64,000 nucleotides of DNA, taken from the NCBI RefSeq assembly GCF_030056815.1, contig NZ_JASHKR010000004.1, positions 125,880 to 189,879 on the forward strand, read 5' to 3'. Under the pieces are notes generated by a model that had not been told where the DNA came from, did no database searches, and worked only from the letters and a program-made list of their open reading frames with translations. The position numbers were made by a program, and so were the translations under genes. Numbering within the stretch: position 1 is the stretch's first letter; every line of letters starts with the position of its first letter. This stretch comes from Rhodococcus sp. IEGM 1379. GTDB lineage: Bacteria; Actinomycetota; Actinomycetes; Mycobacteriales; Mycobacteriaceae. Positions 40,440 through 49,159 of this stretch are shown one piece after another.

Positions 40440-41608
40440 TGCGTGTCCTCCTGTGTGGCCAGGTCGTCGTGGGCGGGTTCGGTGGGTAGATCAGCAACAA
40501 GCAGCCACATCCCTGTTCCGTCGACCCCGTAGCTGAGGGTGCCGCGCACCGAGTCGACCCGTTCCCCCATACCGATCAGCCCCTGGTTCATCCCGAGGTG
40601 TCGCGCTCCTGCTCCGTCGGGAGCAGTCAGGTTGCTGACCGTGATGCGGAGCGCACGAGGCAGGTACTCGATCAGCACGGGAGCTCGGCGTCCGGTGCCG
40701 TGCTTGTGGGCGTTGGTGAGCGCTTCCTGGACGATGCGCAGCGCGGTGACGTCGATCGACGCAGGCAGCTCGTACGGATCACCATCGATGCTGACCGCGA
40801 CTTCCATTCCATGACTGGCGAATTCGCGCACCACGTCGTCGAGTTGGGACAGACCGAACGGGCCGATCGCGGTGGTGGGGTCTCGTAAGGTGGCCATCAG
40901 GTCGCCGATCTCGGTCAGCGCGGTGCGCGACGCGCGGCGAATGATCGCCAGCGACTTCTCGGCGTCGGCCGGTCGGTCGCGCAACGAAGACGCAGCGACC
41001 CCGGCATGGAGGTTGATCACCGAGATTTGGTGCGCGACGACGTCGTGCAGGTCGCGGGCAATCGCCAGCCTTGTCTCGGCGACCCGCTGCCCGGCCACCG
41101 CGTCGCGGGTGCGTTCGGCACGCTCAGCACGTTCGGTGACCGACGCGACGTAGTCGCGTTGCGTGCGAACCGCATCGCCGATCGCACCACCAAGCAGCAC
41201 GGTCAGGACGTTCTGGAGCCCGCTGTATCCGTCGATGAAAACGAAGGCGAGCATGACGACGGCAACGAGAGCGGTGAGTACGAAACCGCGGCGCCGGGTC
41301 GAGTACAGCATCGTCGTATAGACGGCGACTCCCGAGGCCAAGACGAGACCCGGATTGAACAACCCGAGTGGCACACTCACGGCGACGATGCCGATCACCG
41401 CGGCCAGGACCGCGAACGGCCGCTGGTGTCGGGCCAGCAGGATCGCGGCGGCGACCGCATTGAGGACCAGGACATCGGGTGACCATACGAAACCCGCACC
41501 GGGGTGGGGCGGGACCACGCCGGGGATAATCACGAGGACCACCGTGGCGGCCGAAACAATCCGCCCTCTCGCGCCGCGATGCCGGGCCGGGACGCTGCGC
41601 GCGACCAT
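40436..41608 (-). CDS. Membrane sensor histidine kinase, HisKA_3 type
   Basis: About 390 aa. Several N-terminal membrane helices (about residues 15-130), then the HisKA_3 motif AIARDLHDVVAHQISVINLH with the phospho-accepting His, and an HATPase domain (IVQEALTNAHKHG; the terminal GMGERVDSVRGTL). ATG 41608 follows AAGGAGACAGAC; an upstream in-frame start at 41641 would swallow that site. These two regulator genes look more GC-rich than their neighbours, consistent with separate acquisition. Confidence 0.92.
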   Translation of the reverse strand: MVARSVPARHRGARGRIVSAATVVLVIIPGVVPPHPGAGFVWSPDVLVLNAVAAAILLARHQRPFAVLAAVIGIVAVSVPLGLFNPGLVLASGVAVYTTMLYSTRRRGFVLTALVAVVMLAFVFIDGYSGLQNVLTVLLGGAIGDAVRTQRDYVASVTERAERAERTRDAVAGQRVAETRLAIARDLHDVVAHQISVINLHAGVAASSLRDRPADAEKSLAIIRRASRTALTEIGDLMATLRDPTTAIGPFGLSQLDDVVREFASHGMEVAVSIDGDPYELPASIDVTALRIVQEALTNAHKHGTGRRAPVLIEYLPRALRITVSNLTAPDGAGARHLGMNQGLIGMGERVDSVRGTLSYGVDGTGMWLLVADLPTEPAHDDLATQEDTQ

Positions 41609-41817
41609 GTCTGTCTCCTTTTCGGTCGCCGGATCACCCACCCGCGTGGCGGCTATCTCATCATTTCAGAGGCGCGGGGTGTTCACGTCCCACGAGGAGG
41701 TGAATCCGTGTACCGCGACTGCGGTACGACAGTGTCCACGCATGGGGGATTCTTCCAGTTGCGAAGCCGAGGAAGGTCTATTCGACGCCGACGCGACCTC
41801 TATGAAGGACAACCACG

Positions 41818-41940
41818 ATGACGACGCCCTTGATTTCCGTGCGGGATCTGCACAAGACCTACGGATCCGGCGGCACCACATTTCCGAGCACTCCATCACG
41901 TAGATACCCGACTTTCAATCTAGGAGCACCTGGGGCATGA
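41818..41940 (+). pseudogene. Stump of an ABC transporter ATP-binding protein gene
   Basis: ATG 41818, preceded by GAAGGAC, opens MTTPLISVRDLHKTYGSGGT, which is the typical N-terminus of an ABC-transporter ATPase just before its Walker A motif. After about 20 residues the similarity stops, and the frame runs on to a TGA at 41938 that overlaps the start of the VTC gene. The remaining ~200 codons and any permease are missing, which points to a deletion that fused this gene start to the VTC upstream region. Confidence 0.75.
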
Positions 41941-42842
41941 GCTTTTTCGACCGGTTCCGAGATCCACCCTCGAAGCAGGACGGACCCGAGGCGGACAGTC
42001 CGACTACTGCCCCCTCCACGGGTTTTCAGCAGACCGCCAGCAATCTGCACTCGTTCAATCGCTACGAGATCAAATATTTCGTGGACGAGTTGAAGGTGCC
42101 GGAGCTGCGTCGAGAGCTAGTGGCACGAATGGAGACCGACCCATACTCGCCGAAGGGCGGGTATCCGGTGACATCCCTCTACTACGACACACCCGATCTG
42201 CTGTTCTACTGGGAAAAGATCGAGGGCCTGAAGTTTCGACGCAAGGTCCGCCTCCGCCTCTATGGAGAGCCTGCAGACTGTAACGACGACACACCGGTCC
42301 AGATCGAGATCAAACAACGTGTCAACCGGGTCACGCAGAAACGCCGGATTGCGCTCCCGTACGGGGTCGCGCAGCGATGGCTCAACGGTCGAGAAGAAAT
42401 CGACGTCGACCCTTCGCAGCGTCCGTTCGTCAACGAAGTGACAACACTAATCGGCAACCTCGACCTTCGCCCGATAGTGACCACCGGATATCTGCGAGAA
42501 GCGTACGTCGGTACGGAAGCAGATCTGGGTCTGCGGGTGACGATCGACCACAAGGTGCACGGGCGGGACCGGGATTTCGACTTCGCTTCCGGTGCGGAGA
42601 ACAGATTCATCATCCCCCCGAAACTGGCGATCGTGGAACTCAAAGCCAATGAGCGAGTGCCTTACTGGGCTACGGACATGACAGCGCGAATGAACATGTC
42701 CATCATTCGAGTGTCCAAATACTGTCAATCGATCGAGGCCTTCGGAATGGCGCCCCGATCACGCAGTGGCGCACCGGAACTCGTACTCCCCACAGGATTC
42801 GACAATCGTGCTCCGGACAAAATTCTGAGTACTCACTACTAA
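41937..42842 (+). CDS. VTC-domain protein, probable polyphosphate polymerase
   Basis: 301 aa. From residue ~38 it has the VTC/CYTH-like tunnel fold pattern: NRYEIKYFVD, VTSLYYDTPD, LKFRRKVRLRLYG, PVQIEIKQRVNRVTQKRR and the C-terminal IVELKANERVPYW. The many basic and acidic residues on alternating strands match the polyphosphate polymerase domain of eukaryotic VTC4. Upstream AGGAG at 41922-41926. It heads an operon with DUF4956 and CotH genes, and phosphate-uptake genes follow. Enzymatic activity is inferred from the family. Confidence 0.85.
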   Translation: MSFFDRFRDPPSKQDGPEADSPTTAPSTGFQQTASNLHSFNRYEIKYFVDELKVPELRRELVARMETDPYSPKGGYPVTSLYYDTPDLLFYWEKIEGLKFRRKVRLRLYGEPADCNDDTPVQIEIKQRVNRVTQKRRIALPYGVAQRWLNGREEIDVDPSQRPFVNEVTTLIGNLDLRPIVTTGYLREAYVGTEADLGLRVTIDHKVHGRDRDFDFASGAENRFIIPPKLAIVELKANERVPYWATDMTARMNMSIIRVSKYCQSIEAFGMAPRSRSGAPELVLPTGFDNRAPDKILSTHY

Positions 42843-42859
42843 CACCGAAACAGGACACC

Positions 42860-43537
42860 ATGAACTTCGACATTCAGGACCTGAGCGGAACGTTCTCCAC
42901 CTTCGACATCATAGTGTCGTTGTCGTTGGCGTTCGTTCTCTCCGCCATCATCGGCTGGGTCTACCGTTACACACACAAGAACGTCTCGTATAGCCAATCG
43001 TATGTGCAGACGCTGGTCATGGTGGGCATGATCGTCTCACTGATCATGCTTGTCGTCGGGTCCAATGTCGCCCGGGCATTTGCTTTGGTCGGCGCGCTGT
43101 CGGTAATCCGATTCCGCAATGCGATCAAGGAAACCCGCGACGTCGGGTTCATATTCCTGGCGATGGCCATCGGTATGACAACGGGAACCCGTTTCTATAT
43201 TCTGGCCATCGCAGCCACCGTCGCGGTATGCCTTGTCATGCTGATCATGTACAAGTTCAACTGGTTCAAACTCGACGTCCAGCGTCAGGTGGTCAAGGTT
43301 CAGGTTCCGCCCGGACAAGAGTATGTCGCGCACGTCGAGGACGTCCTCATCAAATACTGCGCAGAATTCGAACTGGTCTCTACCGACTCGGCGCGATCTG
43401 GTGCGTTGAACGAACTCTATTACACCGCGCAACTGAAAAAGGGCAATAAATCCGCGGAGCTCATATCTGCACTGAGCGCCGTCAACGCAGGTCAACGCGT
43501 GACCGTCCTGACCGGATACGACCAGACGGATATCTGA
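42860..43537 (+). CDS. DUF4956 membrane protein
   Basis: 225 aa. Three or four membrane helices in the first ~130 residues, including the conserved ALVGALSVIRFRNAIKETRDVGFIFL loop region, then a soluble C-terminal domain of about 90 aa. This family is habitually encoded next to VTC-domain and CotH genes, as here, and may act as the membrane partner of the polymerase. The stop overlaps the CotH start by one base. Confidence 0.85.
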   Translation: MNFDIQDLSGTFSTFDIIVSLSLAFVLSAIIGWVYRYTHKNVSYSQSYVQTLVMVGMIVSLIMLVVGSNVARAFALVGALSVIRFRNAIKETRDVGFIFLAMAIGMTTGTRFYILAIAATVAVCLVMLIMYKFNWFKLDVQRQVVKVQVPPGQEYVAHVEDVLIKYCAEFELVSTDSARSGALNELYYTAQLKKGNKSAELISALSAVNAGQRVTVLTGYDQTDI

Positions 43538-45189
43538 TGAATGTGACGAACACCGGTGAACCGCCGCCGCGGAGCAAGTTCAAACATCGGATACCGAAGT
43601 CGCTGCGTCAGCACTGGAAGCTGCTGGTGGTGTTCGTCGCCTTCGTAACCGTCATGGCTTCCGTATTCGGGGAAACACGAATTCGTCCCTATATAACTGG
43701 TGACACCTCTGTCATCGCCTCTGAGATCACCGACAACATCACTGGCACCGTGGACTTGTTCGACACATCCGTTTCCCATCAATTGTCAATCGACATAACC
43801 GATGTCGAGTACAACGACATGATCTCCTCGTTTCAAAAAAGTGGCGACAAGAAATGGATAACCGCGGACATCACCATCGATGGAACTTTCATCAACGATG
43901 CGTCGGTGCGCCTGAAGGGAAACTCCACACTCATGGGTGTCCGGGGAGCAGGAGCCATGCCAGGAGGAGAAGGGTTCAAACCGCCTGAAGGACTCGAGAT
44001 GCCTGAAGGTATGGAACTGCCCGCAGATTTCGACCCTCAAGACATGATGGCGGGAATGGGGTCGACTGCCTCGGCCGACGATCCGACGTCACTGCCACTG
44101 CTCATCAGTTTCGACGAGAACGCCGAAGGTCGGGCTTACCAGGGGATGACCGAACTCTCGGTCCGACCCGGATCGCCTGTCGTCAACGAAGCGATGGCAT
44201 TGTCGTTGACTGCCGATACGGAACAACCGACACAGCGTTACGCCTACACGGTCTACTCGATCAACGACAGTGCGACATCGACTCGTCTGTTGCTCGAACA
44301 TCCGGATGATGCCTATGCGAACTCACTCTTCGACTCGGACGGCTACCTCTACAAGGCGGATGCGAACTCACGATTTACTTATGCCGGCGATGACCAGACT
44401 GCCTATTCGGACCAGTTCAAACAAATCAATGCCGTCGACAGCGGAAATCTGCAACCGGTCATCAGTTTTCTGAAGTGGATGGATTCAGCCAGTTCGGAGG
44501 AATTCGACGCGCATCTCTCCGATTGGGTCGATGTCGAATCCTTCGCTCGGTACATTGCCACTCAAAACCTCATCGTCAACGGCGACGACATGAGTGGTCC
44601 CGGCCAAAATTACTACCTCTGGTACGACCTGGACAGCAAGAAGATCACCGTGGTGTCCTGGGATCTCAATCTGGCCATGCAAGGTAATGCCGCCACCGGC
44701 CCGCAGGACAGCGTTTCGATCGCAACGGGTCCAGCAGGCGGTGCAGGTCCAGCGGGTATGCCGGAGGGCGGAGCCCCCACGGGCATGCCGGGCAGCGAAG
44801 GCACAGCCCCGACTGGAGCAGGCCCTCAACCAGGTGCAATGACCCCACCGGCAGGCGGCGTGTTTACCAAAGGTGCGCCTCGACAGGGCGGGGATGCGGC
44901 AGCACCTGCTCAGCAGGGATTTCCTGGTGGTCCAATCGGTACTACCAACGCCTTGAAGACGCGTTTCCTCGAATCGTCCGCTTTCACCGAGTTATACGAG
45001 AGGACGTATTGGGATCTGTTCGAGCAGATGTACGGAAACGGCCGTGCTACCGAAATCCTCGATGTGCTCGCGACGTCAATCCCCACCAGCGACGACATGA
45101 CCGCAGAGTCGCTGCAATCGAGCATCGACGAGATGCGCACCTGGATCGACCAGCGCACATCAGCGCTGAACGATCTACGAACCCCCTGA
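43537..45189 (+). CDS. CotH-like kinase family protein, membrane-anchored and exported
   Basis: 550 aa. One membrane helix at about residues 25-47, then a large outer part. CotH features: ADITIDGTFINDASVRLKGN, and ATQNLIVNGDDMSG followed by NYYLWYDLDSKKITVVSWDLN, carrying the likely catalytic acidic residues. Two Gly/Pro/Met-rich low-complexity stretches lie at about residues 143-175 and 395-470. CotH proteins are atypical protein kinases first known from spore coats; here the partner genes suggest a link with polyphosphate metabolism. Confidence 0.85.
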   Translation: MNVTNTGEPPPRSKFKHRIPKSLRQHWKLLVVFVAFVTVMASVFGETRIRPYITGDTSVIASEITDNITGTVDLFDTSVSHQLSIDITDVEYNDMISSFQKSGDKKWITADITIDGTFINDASVRLKGNSTLMGVRGAGAMPGGEGFKPPEGLEMPEGMELPADFDPQDMMAGMGSTASADDPTSLPLLISFDENAEGRAYQGMTELSVRPGSPVVNEAMALSLTADTEQPTQRYAYTVYSINDSATSTRLLLEHPDDAYANSLFDSDGYLYKADANSRFTYAGDDQTAYSDQFKQINAVDSGNLQPVISFLKWMDSASSEEFDAHLSDWVDVESFARYIATQNLIVNGDDMSGPGQNYYLWYDLDSKKITVVSWDLNLAMQGNAATGPQDSVSIATGPAGGAGPAGMPEGGAPTGMPGSEGTAPTGAGPQPGAMTPPAGGVFTKGAPRQGGDAAAPAQQGFPGGPIGTTNALKTRFLESSAFTELYERTYWDLFEQMYGNGRATEILDVLATSIPTSDDMTAESLQSSIDEMRTWIDQRTSALNDLRTP

Positions 45190-45275
45190 ACTGACCAGGG
45201 CAGTGGCACCGTGACCTCATCCAAGCCGCCACTGTCCTGGACTATCCCCTGCAGCGACGGCGAAAGACTTATTTC

Positions 45276-45893
45276 ATGTTCTCCGGCTTCAAACCCAAGT
45301 CCGAACTGTTCTACGCTCTGTTCACCTCCGCATCACAATATCTGGAATTCGGGGCCAAGACGCTGACCGAACTGACCAGGCCGCTCGCCGATACCGCCAG
45401 CATTGCCGAACGTATGGTCGAGTTCGAACACGAATGTGATCGAGTCACTCACGAGTTGTTCCGAACCGTGAATTCGACTTTCGTCACTCCTTTCGACCGC
45501 TCGGATATCTACATGCTGGGATCAACCCTCGACGACGTGATGGACCACATGGAAGCGGCTTCACATCTGGTCGTGCTGTACGGAGTGCACGAACTGCCGC
45601 ACCATCTCTGTGAAGTGATCGACACTCTTGACGCGTGTGCACAGATAACAGCGGAAGCGATGCCTAACCTGGCGTCGATGAAGGGACTCGAAAGCTACTG
45701 GATCAAAATCAACGAACTCGAGAATAAAGCCGATCACCTGTACCGAACGTGTCTCGCCTATCTATTCGACGGACATCTCGATGCTCTGACGGTGATGAAA
45801 CTCAAGGACATCGCCGACGAACTCGAGGATGCGGCAGACGCCTTCGAAAAGGTGTCGCATGTGATCGAAACCATCGTGCTCAAGGAATCGTGA
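45276..45893 (+). CDS. DUF47/PhoU-like phosphate transport regulator
   Basis: 205 aa, all helical. FEHECDRVTHELFRTVNSTFVTPFDRSDIYMLGS is the conserved DUF47 block with metal-coordinating acidic residues. The second helical repeat has DELEDAADAFEKVSHVIETI. DUF47 proteins regularly precede low-affinity phosphate transporters and are needed for their control. The pit gene begins 7 nt after this stop. Confidence 0.92.
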   Translation: MFSGFKPKSELFYALFTSASQYLEFGAKTLTELTRPLADTASIAERMVEFEHECDRVTHELFRTVNSTFVTPFDRSDIYMLGSTLDDVMDHMEAASHLVVLYGVHELPHHLCEVIDTLDACAQITAEAMPNLASMKGLESYWIKINELENKADHLYRTCLAYLFDGHLDALTVMKLKDIADELEDAADAFEKVSHVIETIVLKES

Positions 45894-45899
45894 CCAGCT

Positions 45900-46886
45900 G
45901 TGCTGATGCTGCTCTTCGTCATAGCGCTAGCTATGGCATTTACTTTCACCAACGGTTTCCATGATTCGGCAAATGCTATCGCTACCTCCGTGTCCACTCG
46001 TGCGTTGACGCTGCGTACGGCACTAGCGATGGCAGCAATCGGCAATCTCCTCGGATCCTTCTTCGGCGCCAAAGTCGCAGCCACAGTAGGAGAGGGAATA
46101 ATCGAGCTCGATGTCAGCTCTCATGCCCTGCTGATACTCGGGTGCGCCTTAGTCGGTGCGATCTGCTGGAATCTCATCACGTGGTGGTACGGATTACCGT
46201 CCTCGTCTTCGCATGCTCTTGTCGGTGGAATGGTCGGGGCAGCATTGGCCGGCGGGATGACCGTGCTGTGGGGTGGGGTGATCGAGAAAGTACTGATCCC
46301 GATGGTTGTCTCGCCGATCGCCGGCTTCGTCCTGGGTTATATGGCCATGTCCGCCATCATGTGGCTGTTTCGACATGCATCTCCGGCATCGACCGGTCGT
46401 GGGTTTCGAAAGGCCCAAACATGTTCTGCAGCGGCAATGGCGTTCGGGCACGGGATGCAAGACGCAGCCAAAACCATGGGCATCGTGGTCCTGGCTCTTG
46501 TCGTCTCGGGTCAGCAGGACGACTACTCGATTCCTTGGTGGTGTTTTTTTCTGACGGCAGTTGTTCTTGCCCTCGGCACTGCGACAGGAGGTATGCGCAT
46601 CATGCGTACCCTCGGGCGCAAGATCATCGAATTGGATCCTCCCCAGGGGTTTGCCGCGGAGTTGACTGCGTCCTCGGTGCTCTACATCGCTTCTGCCGGT
46701 ATGGGGGCGCCGGTATCGACGACACATGTGATCTCGTCGGCGATCATGGGTGTCGGTTCCACCAAACGGCTCAGCGCGGTCAGATGGGGTGTAGCAGGGA
46801 ACATGCTCATCGCCTGGGTCACCACTTTTCCTGCAGCAGCAGCGATTTCGGCCGTCGCACTCTACAGTGTCACGGCGATTCTGTGA
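45900..46886 (+). CDS. pitA: Inorganic phosphate transporter, Pit family
   Basis: 328 aa with about ten membrane helices and the duplicated Pit signature: FTNGFHDSANAIATSVSTRAL in the first half and GAPVSTTHVISSAIMGVGS in the second. Low-affinity metal-phosphate/H+ symporter. Starts at GTG 45900 immediately after the DUF47 gene. Together with the VTC gene this gives phosphate uptake and storage in one block. Confidence 0.94.
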   Translation: MLMLLFVIALAMAFTFTNGFHDSANAIATSVSTRALTLRTALAMAAIGNLLGSFFGAKVAATVGEGIIELDVSSHALLILGCALVGAICWNLITWWYGLPSSSSHALVGGMVGAALAGGMTVLWGGVIEKVLIPMVVSPIAGFVLGYMAMSAIMWLFRHASPASTGRGFRKAQTCSAAAMAFGHGMQDAAKTMGIVVLALVVSGQQDDYSIPWWCFFLTAVVLALGTATGGMRIMRTLGRKIIELDPPQGFAAELTASSVLYIASAGMGAPVSTTHVISSAIMGVGSTKRLSAVRWGVAGNMLIAWVTTFPAAAAISAVALYSVTAIL

Positions 46887-46972
46887 CGAGGACGTACATG
46901 GGCAGCAATGGGAACAGAGTTGCACAGGCAAATGTGCCCAGATAATGCACCTTCCAATGAACGCGCGCGCAC

Positions 46973-47400
46973 GCGTTGATCGCGACGATCGGAACACTGT
47001 TCGGGTTCGCCGTCATCGACACTCTCGACGTGCTGCTGATCAGTGTGACGGCCGCGATCGCCTACGACGCGCGGTCCTGTGGCCGGACCCCATAACGAGA
47101 CGGAAGTGCGTTCCTGCTGGGTTTCTTCACCGCCACGGCCCTCTTCGGTGTCGTTGTGGTTCTGGGATTGCAGGTCTCGACAACTGCGTTCGATGTGACG
47201 ATCACGCCCGAAATCCGGTATTGGTCCGAACTTCTCGCCGGGCCGGCGGACCCACCGCGATTCCGTATCTCGCACGGCTCACGCTCATCTCCACAGCCGA
47301 GCCCGTGAACAATTCCTGGCCCATCCTCGTACTCGTCTACTGCGCGGCGGCACGGCGAATGCACCGGGCGATCACGCGGATAGTAAAAAATAGGGAACCC
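46973..47400 (+). pseudogene. Decayed multi-helix membrane protein gene
   Basis: From 46973 a frame encodes ALIATIGTLFGFAVIDTLDV and continues through a second helix to an in-frame TAA at 47093. Without changing frame it resumes as FLLGFFTATALFGVVVVLGL. Around 47240 the coding frame shifts and continues as AIPYLARLTLIS and PILVLVYCAA. The pattern recalls small GAP/Sap-type (sulfolipid-addressing-like) membrane proteins. One stop plus one frameshift makes it a pseudogene; no credible start codon is left. Confidence 0.6.
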
Positions 47401-47524
47401 GTTTTGTCTGCTCGATACTCGGAATCTGCGGAGCGGCGCTGATTGTGGATGCGCTACTTCATTATCGATTCCTTGTATGACCGAGCGGCATTACCGAGCA
47501 CCAGACAAAGAAGTGATGTCCCAG

Positions 47525-47713
47525 CTACGCGGAGCGACCCGCGAAATGCATGATTTCAACCTGATCAGATTCGAGAACGAGCTGTCCGGGACGACGAACC
47601 GGACACCCGTTGATCGACACGCAATCCTCCATGACCAGCGCTGCAGCCTGCTGCACACTCAGACCCGGATGCTGGGCGATCAATGCATCAAGAACCGACC
47701 TCGAGGTAGCCAT
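47525..47713 (-). CDS. 62-residue S4-like protein (possible)
   Basis: The product (VLDALIAQHP, AAALVMEDCVSINGCPVRRPGQLVLESDQVEI) follows the S4 RNA-binding pattern, in which a helix pair is followed by V-x-V/I-N-G-x-x-V-x-x-P-G and a final strand. It would be a stand-alone S4 domain or the remnant of a TlyA-type protein. No clear ribosome site is seen before ATG 47713. Low confidence that it is expressed. Confidence 0.4.
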   Translation of the reverse strand: MATSRSVLDALIAQHPGLSVQQAAALVMEDCVSINGCPVRRPGQLVLESDQVEIMHFAGRSA

Positions 47714-47893
47714 GAACGGAAGTCTCGGCTATCGGAGTGGATCGAAAACCTCGGTGAACCAAGCGCCTGTAGAACTTTGGGTGAACAACACCGAATCCCG
47801 GCACGCACCCGTCGCAGACGACAGGGCGCAACGGCGCGGCAGCCTTGTCGAGGAGCCTCCAACGCCGTGCCTCGAAACTTCAGGAGAAGAAAA

Positions 47894-48871
47894 TTGAACG
47901 GAGCACACGTTTGCAGTCTCGCACTGGTCCTTGCCTTTGCGCCGATCGCGAGTCCTGGTGCGGCTTCGGCCAACTCGGAAAACCTGGGCGCCGAGAAATT
48001 TTCCGTCCGATGTACGCCCACTGATACCGGGTTGGAAGAGCTGTCCGGACTCCTCTGGACGGAAAATAGCGGCTACGCCGTCGGAGACCACGGTAGTGAC
48101 GACCGTATTGCGCTATTGGACTCCCAATGCCAGGTAAGCCAATGGATCGACATCGGGGTTGAAACGATCGACGTCGAAGACCTCGCCCAAGATGACACCG
48201 GCGTGCTGTGGCTCGCCGACACCGGCGATAACAACATGAACAGGGAACTCGTCACGCTGATCGGATTGAATCCGGAAACGGGACAAACGACCACCGTGCC
48301 GCTACGCCTGCCCGATGCTCCCCACGACATCGAAGCATTCGCTTTGACCCCCAGTGGGACACCCGTTCTCGTCACCAAGACCAAAGACGGCTCTGCCCAG
48401 ATATTCACCACACCGCACGCTACCGTGCACACACTCTCCCGAGACGAACCCACCACGCTTGCCTCGGCAGGTGCAGTCTCGGTGCCTGGCGATGACGCCC
48501 GACCCATTACCGGTGCCGCGGTCTCCGCCGACGGAACATCTGCGGCACTACGCACTAAGAAGGAAGTTTACATCTACCGCATCGAGGACCGAGATGTCGC
48601 CGCCGCATTCTCCTCCCCACCTGCATCGACAATCACAGTTCCGGAGCAACCGCAGGGAGAGGCTGTCGCTTTTACCCATTCCGGGGATCTGCTTGTGGCC
48701 TCCGAAGCAGACGGAGGAGCGCTCCCGTCCATTCATCAGCTCGATGCTGAGATGCTTCCAGCGCGACCGGCCGAAAGCGACCGATCCTTTGAGACAATCG
48801 TTGCAATATTCATCCTGGTTCTCATTGTCGCCGGAGTGTTCGTTTATCGGACGTTCAAGGCTCGGAATTGA
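47894..48871 (+). CDS. Secreted or membrane-anchored beta-propeller-like protein
   Basis: 325 aa from TTG 47894, preceded by AGGAG seven bases upstream. It has a signal peptide (about residues 1-28, ending PGAASA), then repeated strand motifs typical of a propeller: TENSGYAVGDHGSDDRIALLD, EDLAQDDTGVLWLADTGDNN, FALTPSGTPVLVTKTKD and VAFTHSGDLLVASEAD. A C-terminal membrane helix (TIVAIFILVLIVAGVFVY) is followed by RTFKARN, so it is anchored facing outward. No enzymatic motif recognised. Confidence 0.75.
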   Translation: MNGAHVCSLALVLAFAPIASPGAASANSENLGAEKFSVRCTPTDTGLEELSGLLWTENSGYAVGDHGSDDRIALLDSQCQVSQWIDIGVETIDVEDLAQDDTGVLWLADTGDNNMNRELVTLIGLNPETGQTTTVPLRLPDAPHDIEAFALTPSGTPVLVTKTKDGSAQIFTTPHATVHTLSRDEPTTLASAGAVSVPGDDARPITGAAVSADGTSAALRTKKEVYIYRIEDRDVAAAFSSPPASTITVPEQPQGEAVAFTHSGDLLVASEADGGALPSIHQLDAEMLPARPAESDRSFETIVAIFILVLIVAGVFVYRTFKARN

Positions 48872-48980
48872 TTCTGCGACAACGACGTCTACGATATTCC
48901 GAACATCGACGTTACTGGCACTGAACCGTCGACTTTCACTAGGGCACTGTCACGTTGTTGAACGCGGCAAACTGGAAGAA

Positions 48981-49021
48981 TGTGGCATGACCATCCCAAC
49001 GATGTGGCATGACCACCCCAA
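48981..49021. repeat. Direct repeat with 22-bp period upstream of the dehydrogenase gene
   Basis: TGTGGCATGACCATCCCAA (48981-48999) and TGTGGCATGACCACCCCAA (49003-49021) differ at one base. The 22-bp period is two helical turns, as for a pair of operator sites. It lies about 140 nt upstream of the alcohol dehydrogenase start. The rest of the 48872-49159 gap shows nothing else. Confidence 0.7.
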
Positions 49022-49159
49022 TGCTCTCGTACAAAGGTCACCGCCACCCGGTCAGTGGTAGGGGCGCGCAATGCGACCCCCTTCCCCATCCCACCGCGGC
49101 GAGGCACGATTGAGGTAGCCCGACGGCTGGACCCCAGCGATCGACGATCGGAGGCAACC

